From the IMG/VR virus record IMGVR_UViG_3300037961_003042, positions 1-63,013 of that record: a DNA stretch of 63,013 nt, one strand, 5' to 3'. The position numbers and the translations under genes were made by a program. This stretch comes from a virus. The notes beneath the pieces are model-generated. The model was not told where the DNA came from. It saw nothing but the letters and a program-made list of their open reading frames with translations, and did no database searches. This document shows, piece after piece, positions 51,218-58,968 of the stretch (positions within the stretch are counted from its first letter, which is position 1; each line of letters opens with the position of its first letter).

Positions 51218-51676
51218 ATGAGCTCAAAAAAACCATTCAAAGACACAACTGTTGGGCAGCTTTTATTTGGCGCAGCTTCTGTAATTAATCCAACACTAGG
51301 AAATGTATTACAAGGGGTTACATCGCCAAAAGAAGCAATAGAGGCTATAACTAAATCTGAAGCCCCGGCTGACGATAAAATTAAATTACAACAATTAATC
51401 TTCGATCAGCAGAATAAAGAAATAGAAGCAATAACTTCAAGGTGGAAAGCAGACTCGATGTCTGATTCATGGATGTCGAAAAATGTACGACCACTAGTAT
51501 TAATATGGTGTATAGTAGTTTTTTCATTTGCTGGAATATTAGACAGTGTTGAAACTATACCATTTACAATACATGATAATTGGAATTCAACATTTGAGAA
51601 TGTGATGATGGCGGTCGTCTTAGCCTATTTCGGAGGAAGGTCGAGCGAAAAAGCAATGAGTATATTTAAAAAGTAA
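51218..51676 (+). CDS. 3-TM holin-like protein
   Basis: The 152-residue protein contains the signature RWKADSMSDSWMSKNVRPL (residues ~79-97) followed by a hydrophobic helix VLIWCIVVFSFAGIL and a second one near 126-141 (MMAVVLAYFGG). This is the GTA_holin_3TM (DUF3154) arrangement. It would form or regulate the inner-membrane lesion that lets the M15 endolysin reach the wall. It is coupled to the next gene by TAATG. Confidence 0.75.
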   Translation: MSSKKPFKDTTVGQLLFGAASVINPTLGNVLQGVTSPKEAIEAITKSEAPADDKIKLQQLIFDQQNKEIEAITSRWKADSMSDSWMSKNVRPLVLIWCIVVFSFAGILDSVETIPFTIHDNWNSTFENVMMAVVLAYFGGRSSEKAMSIFKK

Positions 51677-51810
51677 TGGCAAGAAAAATAATAAATCCAA
51701 TTGAGTATAAGAAAGCTAGAAAAAAAAGACCTGGCATACACGCTAAGACTAAAACTAGTAAATTAAAAAGTAGTAAATTGTATAAGAAATTATATACAGG
51801 ACAAGGATAA
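51676..51810 (+). CDS. Small Lys/Arg-rich protein
   Basis: A 44-residue protein consisting of basic and short polar residues, repeated SKLKSSKLYKKLY. It starts on the previous stop and ends on the next start (TAATG on both sides). It probably binds DNA or the capsid interior; unknown. Confidence 0.55.
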   Translation: MARKIINPIEYKKARKKRPGIHAKTKTSKLKSSKLYKKLYTGQG

Positions 51811-51968
51811 TGGCAAAAAAAGGAAGAACAAAAGGAAACAAAATATGTCCAGCTGGAATTGCCTGGGCAAAAAGAACATTCGATAGATACCCTTCAGCAT
51901 ACGCAAACATGGCTGCAAGTAAATATTGTAAAGATCCTAATTATGCTAAGAAAACAAAAAGAAAATAA
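51810..51968 (+). CDS. Small basic Cys protein
   Basis: A 52-residue protein with ICPAGIAWAKRTFDRYPSAY and two cysteines; highly basic. It resembles the product of 44117-44275. Small basic DUF-type proteins of this kind occur in clusters in marine phages, where they may be packaged with DNA. Role unproven. Confidence 0.6.
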   Translation: MAKKGRTKGNKICPAGIAWAKRTFDRYPSAYANMAASKYCKDPNYAKKTKRK

Positions 51969-51989
51969 ATAAACAACAACAGTGAAATT

Positions 51990-52256
51990 ATGAAAAAATT
52001 AAAATTAAGCGCTATAGAAAAACCTAAACTATTTTACAAAAAACCTAAAGATGTAAAAGAATATTTAGCGGCAATGAAAAAACAAAACGATAGTCTGAGG
52101 AGTTTACCCGTAAATGATCCATATCATTTACCAACTTTTGAAGATTCGCCAGAGGGTAGAAAAAAAAGAGATAAATTTTATACCCCTTCACCAGATAATA
52201 AAAAGCTTAAAAATATTCAGCAGCTAGGAAAAAAATTAAGAAAAAAATATTTATAA
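51990..52256 (+). CDS. Small basic hypothetical protein
   Basis: An 88-residue Lys/Pro-rich protein ending in KKLRKKYL, without a recognised fold. It belongs to the same run of small basic genes. Confidence 0.5.
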   Translation: MKKLKLSAIEKPKLFYKKPKDVKEYLAAMKKQNDSLRSLPVNDPYHLPTFEDSPEGRKKRDKFYTPSPDNKKLKNIQQLGKKLRKKYL

Positions 52257-52275
52257 CAATTAAAAATTAGAAATC

Positions 52276-52458
52276 ATGATGAGACCACCGATGCTTAATG
52301 CAATCCAAAAAGTAAAACTGGCAATGGGTAAAAAATTGCCTAAATTGTCTATGGAATATCCTAAATTAAATAAAGGGTTTGAGGCTTTGCCTGTAAAAGC
52401 TCAAGAAAACATAATGAAAAATAAACAACCTAAATTGGGTGGTAGAAGAAAGAGGTAA
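52276..52458 (+). CDS. Small basic hypothetical protein
   Basis: A 60-residue Lys/Pro/Met-rich protein; C-terminal KLGGRRKR. It ends on the first base of the next start codon (TAATG). No motif is recognised. Confidence 0.5.
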   Translation: MMRPPMLNAIQKVKLAMGKKLPKLSMEYPKLNKGFEALPVKAQENIMKNKQPKLGGRRKR

Positions 52459-52823
52459 TGGGTTTTAGCTTAAAAAACATTTATGAAGTTTTCGGACACA
52501 ATAAAGAGTTCTCCAATGGGGATAGAATTGTTGTGGAAAAAAAAATGTCTAAAAATGTTTTAGGACAAATAAATCCTAACGGCGTTATTGAAATTAACAA
52601 AGATGCAACGCCAGCAAATAAACGTAGAGCTGTAAAGCACGAGCAAGTACACCTTGACCAAATTAGATTGGGGTTGCTTCATTTCGATCATAATAATTAT
52701 TATTATAGAGAAAGCATCACGTCTCCAATACAGCGTATACCAAGTAGTAAAATTAATACCTATGACAGAACTCTGCCATGGGAAATACAAGCGCATAATG
52801 GGGGAATTAAAAAAATGGGTTAA
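52458..52823 (+). CDS. Small zincin metallopeptidase-like protein
   Basis: A 121-residue protein with HEQVH at 61-65 (HExxH) in AVKHEQVHLDQI, preceded by a beta strand (GVIEINKD) and followed by PWEIQA near 110, which may provide the third zinc ligand. This is a minimal zincin. It may process virion or host proteins, or be a non-catalytic relative. It overlaps the DUF5872-like gene by 26 bases. Confidence 0.65.
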   Translation: MGFSLKNIYEVFGHNKEFSNGDRIVVEKKMSKNVLGQINPNGVIEINKDATPANKRRAVKHEQVHLDQIRLGLLHFDHNNYYYRESITSPIQRIPSSKINTYDRTLPWEIQAHNGGIKKMG

Positions 52824-53037
52824 ACAAAAATGGGTTCGTATTGGCACTGATGGTAAAATCAAGGGGCCTTGCGGTACGTCTAAAAATAAAAAGAACCCGG
52901 ATAGATGTTTGCCATTAGCGAAAGCAAGAAGATTAAGTAAAAAACAATTAGCAGCAACAGCTAAGAAAAAAAAGAGACAAGGCAAAAAACGTCAGTTTGT
53001 TTCTAATACTAGAGCTGCAAGAGTAAGAAACGCATAA
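52798..53037 (+). CDS. DUF5872-like basic protein
   Basis: The right start is the ATG at 52798 (79 residues); an upstream reading would overlap the zincin heavily. The product has the pattern KWVKQKWVRIGTDGKIKGPC, then NKKNPDRCLPLAKARRLSKK and a Lys/Arg tail, which I associate with the DUF5872 family of phage proteins. The cysteines in GPCG and DRC may bind a metal. Confidence 0.7.
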   Translation: MGELKKWVKQKWVRIGTDGKIKGPCGTSKNKKNPDRCLPLAKARRLSKKQLAATAKKKKRQGKKRQFVSNTRAARVRNA

Positions 53038-53038
53038 T

Positions 53039-53329
53039 ATGGCTAGTAAAAAAAACATGCCCTGCAATAAAGTAAGGCCGTCGACAAGACCAGGTAAAAA
53101 GAAAATGGTAAAAGCGTGTGAGGGTGGTAGAGAAAAACTAATTCACTTTGGAGCCAAAGGTTATGGACATAACTATTCTGCAGCAGCAAGAAAAAGCTTC
53201 AGGGCTAGACATAAATGCGGAACAGCAAAGTCAAAACTAACAGCTAGATACTGGGCGTGTAAAAAATTATGGGCCGGAAAAGGCGGTAGCACCAAGTCAA
53301 GCCCTAAAAGCAGACAAGGAAAATATTAG
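53039..53329 (+). CDS. Small basic Cys-rich protein
   Basis: A 96-residue protein with four cysteines (about 8, 27, 61 and 74) and Lys/Arg/Gly-rich linkers (ARKSFRARHKC, ARYWACKKLW). It starts 1 base after the DUF5872-like gene. It is a probable DNA- or metal-binding protein of the virion; unknown. Confidence 0.65.
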   Translation: MASKKNMPCNKVRPSTRPGKKKMVKACEGGREKLIHFGAKGYGHNYSAAARKSFRARHKCGTAKSKLTARYWACKKLWAGKGGSTKSSPKSRQGKY

Positions 53330-53337
53330 TATATTTG
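53330..53337 (+). promoter_or_regulatory. -7 element before the fibre gene set
   Basis: TATATTTG matches the TAnnTTTG consensus exactly, directly after the previous stop and 33 bases before the ATG at 53371. Confidence 0.5.
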
Positions 53338-53370
53338 TAAAATATTTAATAACATTTTAAAAAATAAATT

Positions 53371-53910
53371 ATGGCGATTATACCTAACTCACAAAAATTA
53401 CATACAGTATCATCTACCGTGGATACGACTGATAGGGGATCAGCAGAATTTCAATCTCAAAGAGAAGTCTATACAATGCAAGACGTTATTGATACTGTTT
53501 CTGCAGGCAGCAGTTCAACAGATTTAAAAAATTTGACAGTGACACTCTCAGCGGCTCAACTGCTCAGCTTAAATGGAGGTGCAGAAATTCAGCTTATTCC
53601 GGCACCAGGTGCAAATAAAGTAATAGTAGTGGAAAATGTTGTTCGGTTTTTAGATTTTAATTCAGTAGCATATAATTTTGCAGGAGCTTTAGGTCAAATT
53701 GTTCGATTAAAACAAGGCGCTAATACGGGAACTAATTTACCTAACAATTATTTAAATGCAGCAGCGGATAATTTGGCATCAGGTAGCGGTGGGTTAAACC
53801 CTTCAGTTAATACAAGTGTTAGTATAGAATCAACTTCTGGAATAACAGTATCGCAAGGAGATTCTCCTCTAAAGTTTTTCTTTTTGTACAGAGAGGTAAG
53901 TTTAACGTAA
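53371..53910 (+). CDS. Fibre-type protein A (shared N-terminal module)
   Basis: A 179-residue protein. Its N-terminal ~48 residues (AIIPNSQKLHTVSSTVDTT..., ending in VYTMQDVIDTV) are nearly identical to those of the next gene and similar to the 407-residue fibre, so they probably anchor all three to the same site. The C-terminal ~120 residues have a TLSAAQLL...PAPGANK beta-sandwich pattern, often seen in phage head or tail appendages. Probably a receptor-binding or decoration protein. Confidence 0.65.
   Translation: MAIIPNSQKLHTVSSTVDTTDRGSAEFQSQREVYTMQDVIDTVSAGSSSTDLKNLTVTLSAAQLLSLNGGAEIQLIPAPGANKVIVVENVVRFLDFNSVAYNFAGALGQIVRLKQGANTGTNLPNNYLNAAADNLASGSGGLNPSVNTSVSIESTSGITVSQGDSPLKFFFLYREVSLT
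53451..53495 (+). repeat. 45-base perfect repeat (copy 1; copy 2 at 54009-54053)
   Basis: The 45 bases encoding the end of the shared N-terminal module are identical in both paralogous genes, including synonymous positions, while flanking sequence has diverged. This indicates recent duplication or gene conversion. Confidence 0.85.
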
Positions 53911-53928
53911 TATAAAAATAAATAAATC

Positions 53929-54456
53929 ATGGCAGTAATACCAAACGGACAGAAATTTCATACAGTATCATCTACTGTAGACACAACTGACAGAGGATCT
54001 TCAGAGCTTCAATCTCAAAGAGAAGTCTATACAATGCAAGACGTTATTGATACAGTTGGTGGAACAGACTTAAAACAGACAACAGTAACATTATCAGCTG
54101 CTCAGATGCTTACTTTTAATGGAGGTGGAGAAGTTGAGATTCTTCCGGCACCAGGTGCCAATAAAATGTATGCTAGTGTTGAAGCTATGATGTTTGTAGA
54201 TTTCAATTCGGTAGTATATGATTTTGCAGGAGCTTTAGGTCAAGTTGTTCAATGGAAACAAGGGGCTTCTACAGGTTTTAGTTTAAACTTCGGAGTTTTA
54301 AATAGTGGAGCAGATGCTTTGCAAGATTTTAAATCAATAAATACAACAGCTTCATTTAATTCAAGTATTAGTATACAATCAACTGCTGGAGTTACAGTAA
54401 CGCAAGGAGATTCTCCTGTAAAGTTTTCAATTATTTATAGAGAAATAACATTTTAA
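53929..54456 (+). CDS. Fibre-type protein B (paralogue of protein A)
   Basis: A 175-residue product with the same N-terminal anchor and the same C-terminal beta-sandwich type as protein A, the latter less similar (PAPGANKM, QGDSPVKFSIIYRE). It is a tandem duplicate whose receptor-binding half has diverged. Confidence 0.65.
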   Translation: MAVIPNGQKFHTVSSTVDTTDRGSSELQSQREVYTMQDVIDTVGGTDLKQTTVTLSAAQMLTFNGGGEVEILPAPGANKMYASVEAMMFVDFNSVVYDFAGALGQVVQWKQGASTGFSLNFGVLNSGADALQDFKSINTTASFNSSISIQSTAGVTVTQGDSPVKFSIIYREITF

Positions 54457-54466
54457 AAAATAAATT

Positions 54467-55690
54467 ATGGCTATTATTCCAGTTGGACAAAAATTTCATA
54501 CATTAACTTCATCAACAGTTACTTCAGATTTAGGATCTGCAAGAGCAAATAGCGGTAGAGAAATCTACACTATGCAGGACATTATTAATACCGTATCTGC
54601 AACCGGCGGATCAATTGATGGTTCAGGTGTACAATATGCACTACCGGTGTTTACAGATACTAACACTATAACTAACCTACCACTTGGTACAGCTGGGCAA
54701 TTTCTACAATCCCAAGGGAGCGGAGCAAATCCTACTTGGGCAGCCGTAGATTTAGCTTCTGTTGGAATAAAAACAGGTACTGCAAACACAGGTATTGGTT
54801 CAAGTGCAATGTCAGTAATTGAAGCAGGTGCAGAGCAAAACACCGCATTTGGATTTGAAGCTTTAAAATTAATTACCACTGGAGATCGAAACGTAGCGAT
54901 AGGGGCGAATGCAGGAGCAGCTATTACCACCAGCTTTAACAATATTTTAATAGGAAAAAACGCTGGGACGGCTTTTACTTCTAGTAACCTTACGGCTATA
55001 GGAACTGATGCGGCTAAAGCCCTTACCACATCTAGTCCTAACACTGCTTTAGGGTATTTTTCCATGGGCAACTCTACAAGCGGTTCTAATAACACTTGCC
55101 TAGGACATCAAACAGGGGTAAACTTATCGGGAGATCATAATATATTTATAGGCACTAGTTCAGGATATGACACCACGGGGAGTCAAAATGTTTATGTAGG
55201 TAGTTTTACTTTTGACGCTAGTAGTGGAAGTAATAATATAGTTATCGGTTATGATGCACAGCCATCAAGTGCAACCGTTTCTAATGAAATAACTTTAGGA
55301 GATGCTAATATTACAACGCTGAGATGTGCTGTTAACACTATTACGTTAATATCCGACGAAAGAGATAAAACAGATGTTGTTGATATTTCTTATGGTTTAG
55401 AGTATGTAACGTCGTTAAAACCAAGACAATGGACATGGAGCCAAAGACCTAGAACACGTGTAGTAGATCCAGTAACTAAAGAAACTGAAGTAGTAACTAG
55501 TGCTAAAAATGGAAGTAAAGACGTGGGATTTGTGGCGCAAGAATTACAGAGTGTAGATAACGAATTTTTAAGATTAGTTAACGATTCTAATCCAGAACAT
55601 TTACAGGCCTCATGGGTACAATTAATTCCAGTGTTAGTAAAAGCTATTCAAGAATTAAAAGAACAACTAGACAATAAACAAGATAAATAA
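54467..55690 (+). CDS. S74-type tail fibre sharing the N-terminal module
   Basis: A 407-residue fibre. The N-terminus (AIIPVGQKFHTL...REIYTMQDIINTV) is the shared anchor. The middle carries repeats like AIGANAGAAITT of the beta-helix type also found in the 971-residue fibre. The end is a peptidase S74 chaperone domain with S296-D297 in ISDERDKTD. The protein probably trimerises, cleaves off its chaperone and binds the host. Confidence 0.8.
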   Translation: MAIIPVGQKFHTLTSSTVTSDLGSARANSGREIYTMQDIINTVSATGGSIDGSGVQYALPVFTDTNTITNLPLGTAGQFLQSQGSGANPTWAAVDLASVGIKTGTANTGIGSSAMSVIEAGAEQNTAFGFEALKLITTGDRNVAIGANAGAAITTSFNNILIGKNAGTAFTSSNLTAIGTDAAKALTTSSPNTALGYFSMGNSTSGSNNTCLGHQTGVNLSGDHNIFIGTSSGYDTTGSQNVYVGSFTFDASSGSNNIVIGYDAQPSSATVSNEITLGDANITTLRCAVNTITLISDERDKTDVVDISYGLEYVTSLKPRQWTWSQRPRTRVVDPVTKETEVVTSAKNGSKDVGFVAQELQSVDNEFLRLVNDSNPEHLQASWVQLIPVLVKAIQELKEQLDNKQDK

Positions 55691-55708
55691 TAATTAAATA
55701 CAATCAAA

Positions 55709-55966
55709 ATGAGTGAACAAGTAAAAAAAGTAAGCGAAGAACATTTAAGTAAACTTCAAGAATTAAACCAAAATTTTGCCAATCTTCACAAGCAAGTAGG
55801 AGATTTAGAGGTAAGAAAACATCAAGTGCTAGTCGCTATAGATGGTCTTAGATCTGAATTCAAGTCTTTTGAAGCTGAGTTAATTAAAGAATACGGTGAC
55901 AACGTAGTTATTAATTTGGAGAGCGGCGAAATAAAAGACAAACCAGAAGATGGCGAAGATAAGTAA
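55709..55966 (+). CDS. Small coiled-coil protein, fibre assembly candidate
   Basis: An 85-residue acidic protein with a long coiled coil (residues ~5-65). It lies between two fibre genes and overlaps the next one by 17 bases, as small fibre-assembly factors do. No direct evidence of this function. Confidence 0.55.
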   Translation: MSEQVKKVSEEHLSKLQELNQNFANLHKQVGDLEVRKHQVLVAIDGLRSEFKSFEAELIKEYGDNVVINLESGEIKDKPEDGEDK

Positions 55967-57878
55967 TTTAATAGCCTACCCTACAGTTGCGGCGCAACTA
56001 GGAGATTATGTAATAGGCACAGATACATCCAACAGCAACGAGACTGTAAACTTTACGTTGCAGTCTATTGCTGACATAATTCCAGCAGACACTCTTGCAG
56101 AGGTTTTGGCTGCAGGAAACACTGCTACTAACAACATAAATTTAACAGGCAACATTACTTTAACAGGAAATCTTTCCACATCGGGCACAATAGCTGATAG
56201 CAGTGGTGACGTAGGTGTGGCGGGACAGGTTTTATCTTCAACAGGAACAGGAACAAATTGGGTTAACAATGTTGACGGTGCGGGTACTTTAAACACTTTA
56301 GCTAAATGGACTCCTGACGGAAACACGCTTGGCGATAGTTCTATAACTGATGATGGCACAAGTGTTATTGTAGCCAACGACATATATTTACAAGGAAGCA
56401 CGATTCATATTGGTAATGCAGTAACAGATTCGGCTATTGTAAACGGGACAATGACTTTTTTACAAAATGCTAGAATTAACTCTACATTACAAGATGGAGG
56501 TGGAAACGCTGGTGGAAACGGCCAAGTGTTATCTTCTACAGTAACCGGAGTTACCTGGATAGATCAATTACCATCCGGATTAAATTTTCAAGGATCATGG
56601 GATGCAAATGCAAATAGTCCAGCTTTAGCATCAGGAGTAGGGGTTCAAGGGTATTATTACATTGTAGGAACTCCAGGAACCACAAACTTAGATGGAAATA
56701 ACAGTTGGCAAACAGGCGACTGGGCTATATTCAATGGTACAGCTTGGCAAGAAATAGATAATCAAAATATATTTTCTGGTTCAGGTACCGCAAACACTGT
56801 GACTAAATGGACTGGTGCTCAATCATTAGGAAATAGCTCCATTACAGATGACGGTACAAGTGTTGTTGTTGCTAATGATACGTATCTACAAGGAAGCACA
56901 ATTCATATAGGAAACGCTCCAACTGACTCAGCTGTTGTAAACGGGACAATGACTTTTCAACAAAACGCCAGATTTAATTCTACAATGCAAGATGTTGGTG
57001 GACAACCTGGAACCTCTGGTCAAGTATTATCTAGCACAGGAACTTCAGTTTTATGGAAAAGTGTAGTAGATGGTAGCGGAACAACACATAAAATTCCTAA
57101 GTGGGCAGATTCTGATACATTAACTGATAGCGCTTTATCTGATAATGCGGGAGCAGTTGCTCTTTCAGGAACAAGTTTTACCTCCACTACTAGTGCGAAT
57201 CAAACATTAACTTCTAATACGGGGGCAATAACTCTTTCTTCTTCTTCTGATTTGAGTATTGATAGCGCAACAGTATTGCATTTAAATCAATCAAACCCAA
57301 CTATTTCAATAAAAAACTGGGGGCCGGCAGTATTTGAAGAAAGTGCTTACTTCAAAAAAACAATATTAGACTCAACTGCAGCAGCGGGTACAGCAGGACA
57401 AATACTATCTTCTACTGGAACCGCTACTCAATGGATTAACAATTCATCGGCTTTACCGCTAGCAGATGGAACCAGAGTAGTTCAAGGCACTGTCACGTCA
57501 GCACAAATATTAAATATGTTTACTTCTCCAGTGGTTTTAATTTCTGATCCTGGAGGGAGTAAAATAATTGTAGTAGATTCGGTAGTAGTAAAATATAATT
57601 TTGTAACCTCTGATTATTCAAATATAGGATTTCCTAGTATTAAATACCGTGTAGTATCTAGCGGGCTTTTAGGAAACGGTGTAACAGGTACACTGCCAAT
57701 GTCAGGATCTCAAGATAATTGGAAAATATTTACTGACACTAATACATCAACAGTTCCAGGTTCAGAAATAGTTGTTAGTACCGCACCACAAAACCCAACA
57801 GGAGGAGACAGTACATTGTTTTATAATATTAAATACAGAATTTTAAATTCTTCTGATTTAACAATAGACTTAACCTAG
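55950..57878 (+). CDS. Tail fibre with internal duplication
   Basis: A 642-residue fibre. It starts with a typical fibre N-terminus (AKISNLIAYPTVAAQLGDYV). A ~90-residue module containing SITDDGTSV, YLQGSTIHIGNA and NGTMTF is duplicated (around residues 125-200 and 290-365), with similar linkers. The C-terminal ~140 residues (TVTSAQILNMF...SKIIVVDSVVVKYNF) are of the same beta-sandwich type as in proteins A and B. It may be a further receptor-binding protein. Confidence 0.7.
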   Translation: MAKISNLIAYPTVAAQLGDYVIGTDTSNSNETVNFTLQSIADIIPADTLAEVLAAGNTATNNINLTGNITLTGNLSTSGTIADSSGDVGVAGQVLSSTGTGTNWVNNVDGAGTLNTLAKWTPDGNTLGDSSITDDGTSVIVANDIYLQGSTIHIGNAVTDSAIVNGTMTFLQNARINSTLQDGGGNAGGNGQVLSSTVTGVTWIDQLPSGLNFQGSWDANANSPALASGVGVQGYYYIVGTPGTTNLDGNNSWQTGDWAIFNGTAWQEIDNQNIFSGSGTANTVTKWTGAQSLGNSSITDDGTSVVVANDTYLQGSTIHIGNAPTDSAVVNGTMTFQQNARFNSTMQDVGGQPGTSGQVLSSTGTSVLWKSVVDGSGTTHKIPKWADSDTLTDSALSDNAGAVALSGTSFTSTTSANQTLTSNTGAITLSSSSDLSIDSATVLHLNQSNPTISIKNWGPAVFEESAYFKKTILDSTAAAGTAGQILSSTGTATQWINNSSALPLADGTRVVQGTVTSAQILNMFTSPVVLISDPGGSKIIVVDSVVVKYNFVTSDYSNIGFPSIKYRVVSSGLLGNGVTGTLPMSGSQDNWKIFTDTNTSTVPGSEIVVSTAPQNPTGGDSTLFYNIKYRILNSSDLTIDLT

Positions 57879-57905
57879 GGATAGTTAAATAAAATTTAAT
57901 TTATT

Positions 57906-58130
57906 ATGGATATTAGAAAAATCTCCATAGGCGCTGACTATAAGTCAAGCTCTATGCATTACTTAGTAGGTCAGTCTATATTAAACGGAAGCTACACAAT
58001 ACATTTAATTCAACAAGACTTATCGAATAATTCAATAAAAATTTGGATTGAAAAAAATAATGAGGTATTATTATGGAAGGAATTTAATTCCAATATGCCA
58101 ATGGCTATTGAATATAATATAAACTTTTAA
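57906..58130 (+). CDS. Conserved small phage protein
   Basis: A 74-residue protein beginning RKISIGADYKSSSMHYLVGQ and ending in NMPMAIEYNINF, a combination that I remember in marine phages upstream of the terminase. Its function is unknown. It is coupled to the next gene by TAATG. Confidence 0.55.
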   Translation: MDIRKISIGADYKSSSMHYLVGQSILNGSYTIHLIQQDLSNNSIKIWIEKNNEVLLWKEFNSNMPMAIEYNINF

Positions 58131-58693
58131 TGAAGTCTCCACACTATTTTATTGTAAAACCTGTTAAGGGTAGAAGATATGATAATATAAAAAACATAGG
58201 AGGAATTGATTTTTACACAAGTGTTTCTCAAGAAGATCATACCGCATCCAATAGATTTGCAGAGGTTGTCAGTTGTCCTCTAAATTACATTGGTGAAATA
58301 CAAGCCGGAGACATATTGCTAGTACACCATAATGTATTTAAAATATATTATGACATGAAAGGTCGAGAAAAAAGCGGTAGAAGTTTTTTTAAAGATGACT
58401 TATTCTTTATTGATTACGATCAATTTTACATGTACTATCATAAGGGTAAATGGCAAACACACTCTAAGTATTGCTTTATAAAACCGGTTCCAGTAAGAAA
58501 ATCAATTATTATGAAACCTGTTGAGGAAGAGCCCCTTGTTGGTATAGTAAAATACACCAATCCAAAACTAACCGAACTAGGTGTAAAAGAAAATGACGAG
58601 GTGGTTTTTGAGCCTGAATGTGAATATCCATTTTATATAAATGGAGAAAAGCTTTACAGAATGTTTTGGAATAACATAACAATGGTATTATGA
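58130..58693 (+). CDS. Double GroES-like (gp31-type) co-chaperonin candidate
   Basis: The 187-residue protein has two parts that resemble a GroES barrel. The first (residues ~5-115) contains a loop-like IGGIDFYTSVSQED region, then AEVVS, GEIQAGDILLVHH and FIDYDQFYMYY. The second (~115-187) has GIVKYTNPKLTELGVKENDEVVF, YINGEKLYRM and a terminal strand ITMVL. T4 gp31 is a phage co-chaperonin required to fold the capsid protein; this one, encoded just upstream of the terminase genes, may do the same. It is not adjacent to the phage GroEL. The match is by pattern only. Confidence 0.5.
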   Translation: MKSPHYFIVKPVKGRRYDNIKNIGGIDFYTSVSQEDHTASNRFAEVVSCPLNYIGEIQAGDILLVHHNVFKIYYDMKGREKSGRSFFKDDLFFIDYDQFYMYYHKGKWQTHSKYCFIKPVPVRKSIIMKPVEEEPLVGIVKYTNPKLTELGVKENDEVVFEPECEYPFYINGEKLYRMFWNNITMVL

Positions 58694-58968
58694 AATCTTC
58701 AAAAGATTTAAAGATAGAAATAATTAGCGCAGGTAGAGAAGCTGTAGCGCAACTAATAAAAGTTGCAAAGGAAGATATTATCAAGTATGACAAAGATGAT
58801 GAGTTGGCGGCAGACAGATTAAAAAATGCAGCGGCTACAAAAAAGCTAGCTATATTTGATGCGTTTGAAATACTGACAAGAATAGAATTAGAAAAAGATT
58901 TGTTAAACGGAGTTGAAAAAGTAGAAGAAAAATCAAGACAAGGATTTGCAGAAAGACGATCAAAATAA
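58690..58968 (+). CDS. Probable small terminase subunit
   Basis: A 92-residue, mostly helical protein (LKIEIISAGREAVAQLIKVA, then ADRLKNAAATKKLAIFDAFEIL). It lies directly before the large terminase, where DNA-recognising small subunits are found, and overlaps the candidate TTG start of that gene. The helical, charged composition agrees, but there is no firm motif. Confidence 0.55.
   Translation: MKSSKDLKIEIISAGREAVAQLIKVAKEDIIKYDKDDELAADRLKNAAATKKLAIFDAFEILTRIELEKDLLNGVEKVEEKSRQGFAERRSK

Noticed and set aside
52654-52797. Longer N-terminus for the DUF5872-like gene
   Set aside because: It would begin at a TTG inside the zincin gene and add an unrelated sequence; the ATG at 52798 starts the recognisable domain.
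44994-55690. Diversity-generating retroelement acting on the fibre genes
   Set aside because: No reverse transcriptase and no template/variable repeat pair with adenine-specific differences; the 45-base repeat is identical and is explained by gene duplication.
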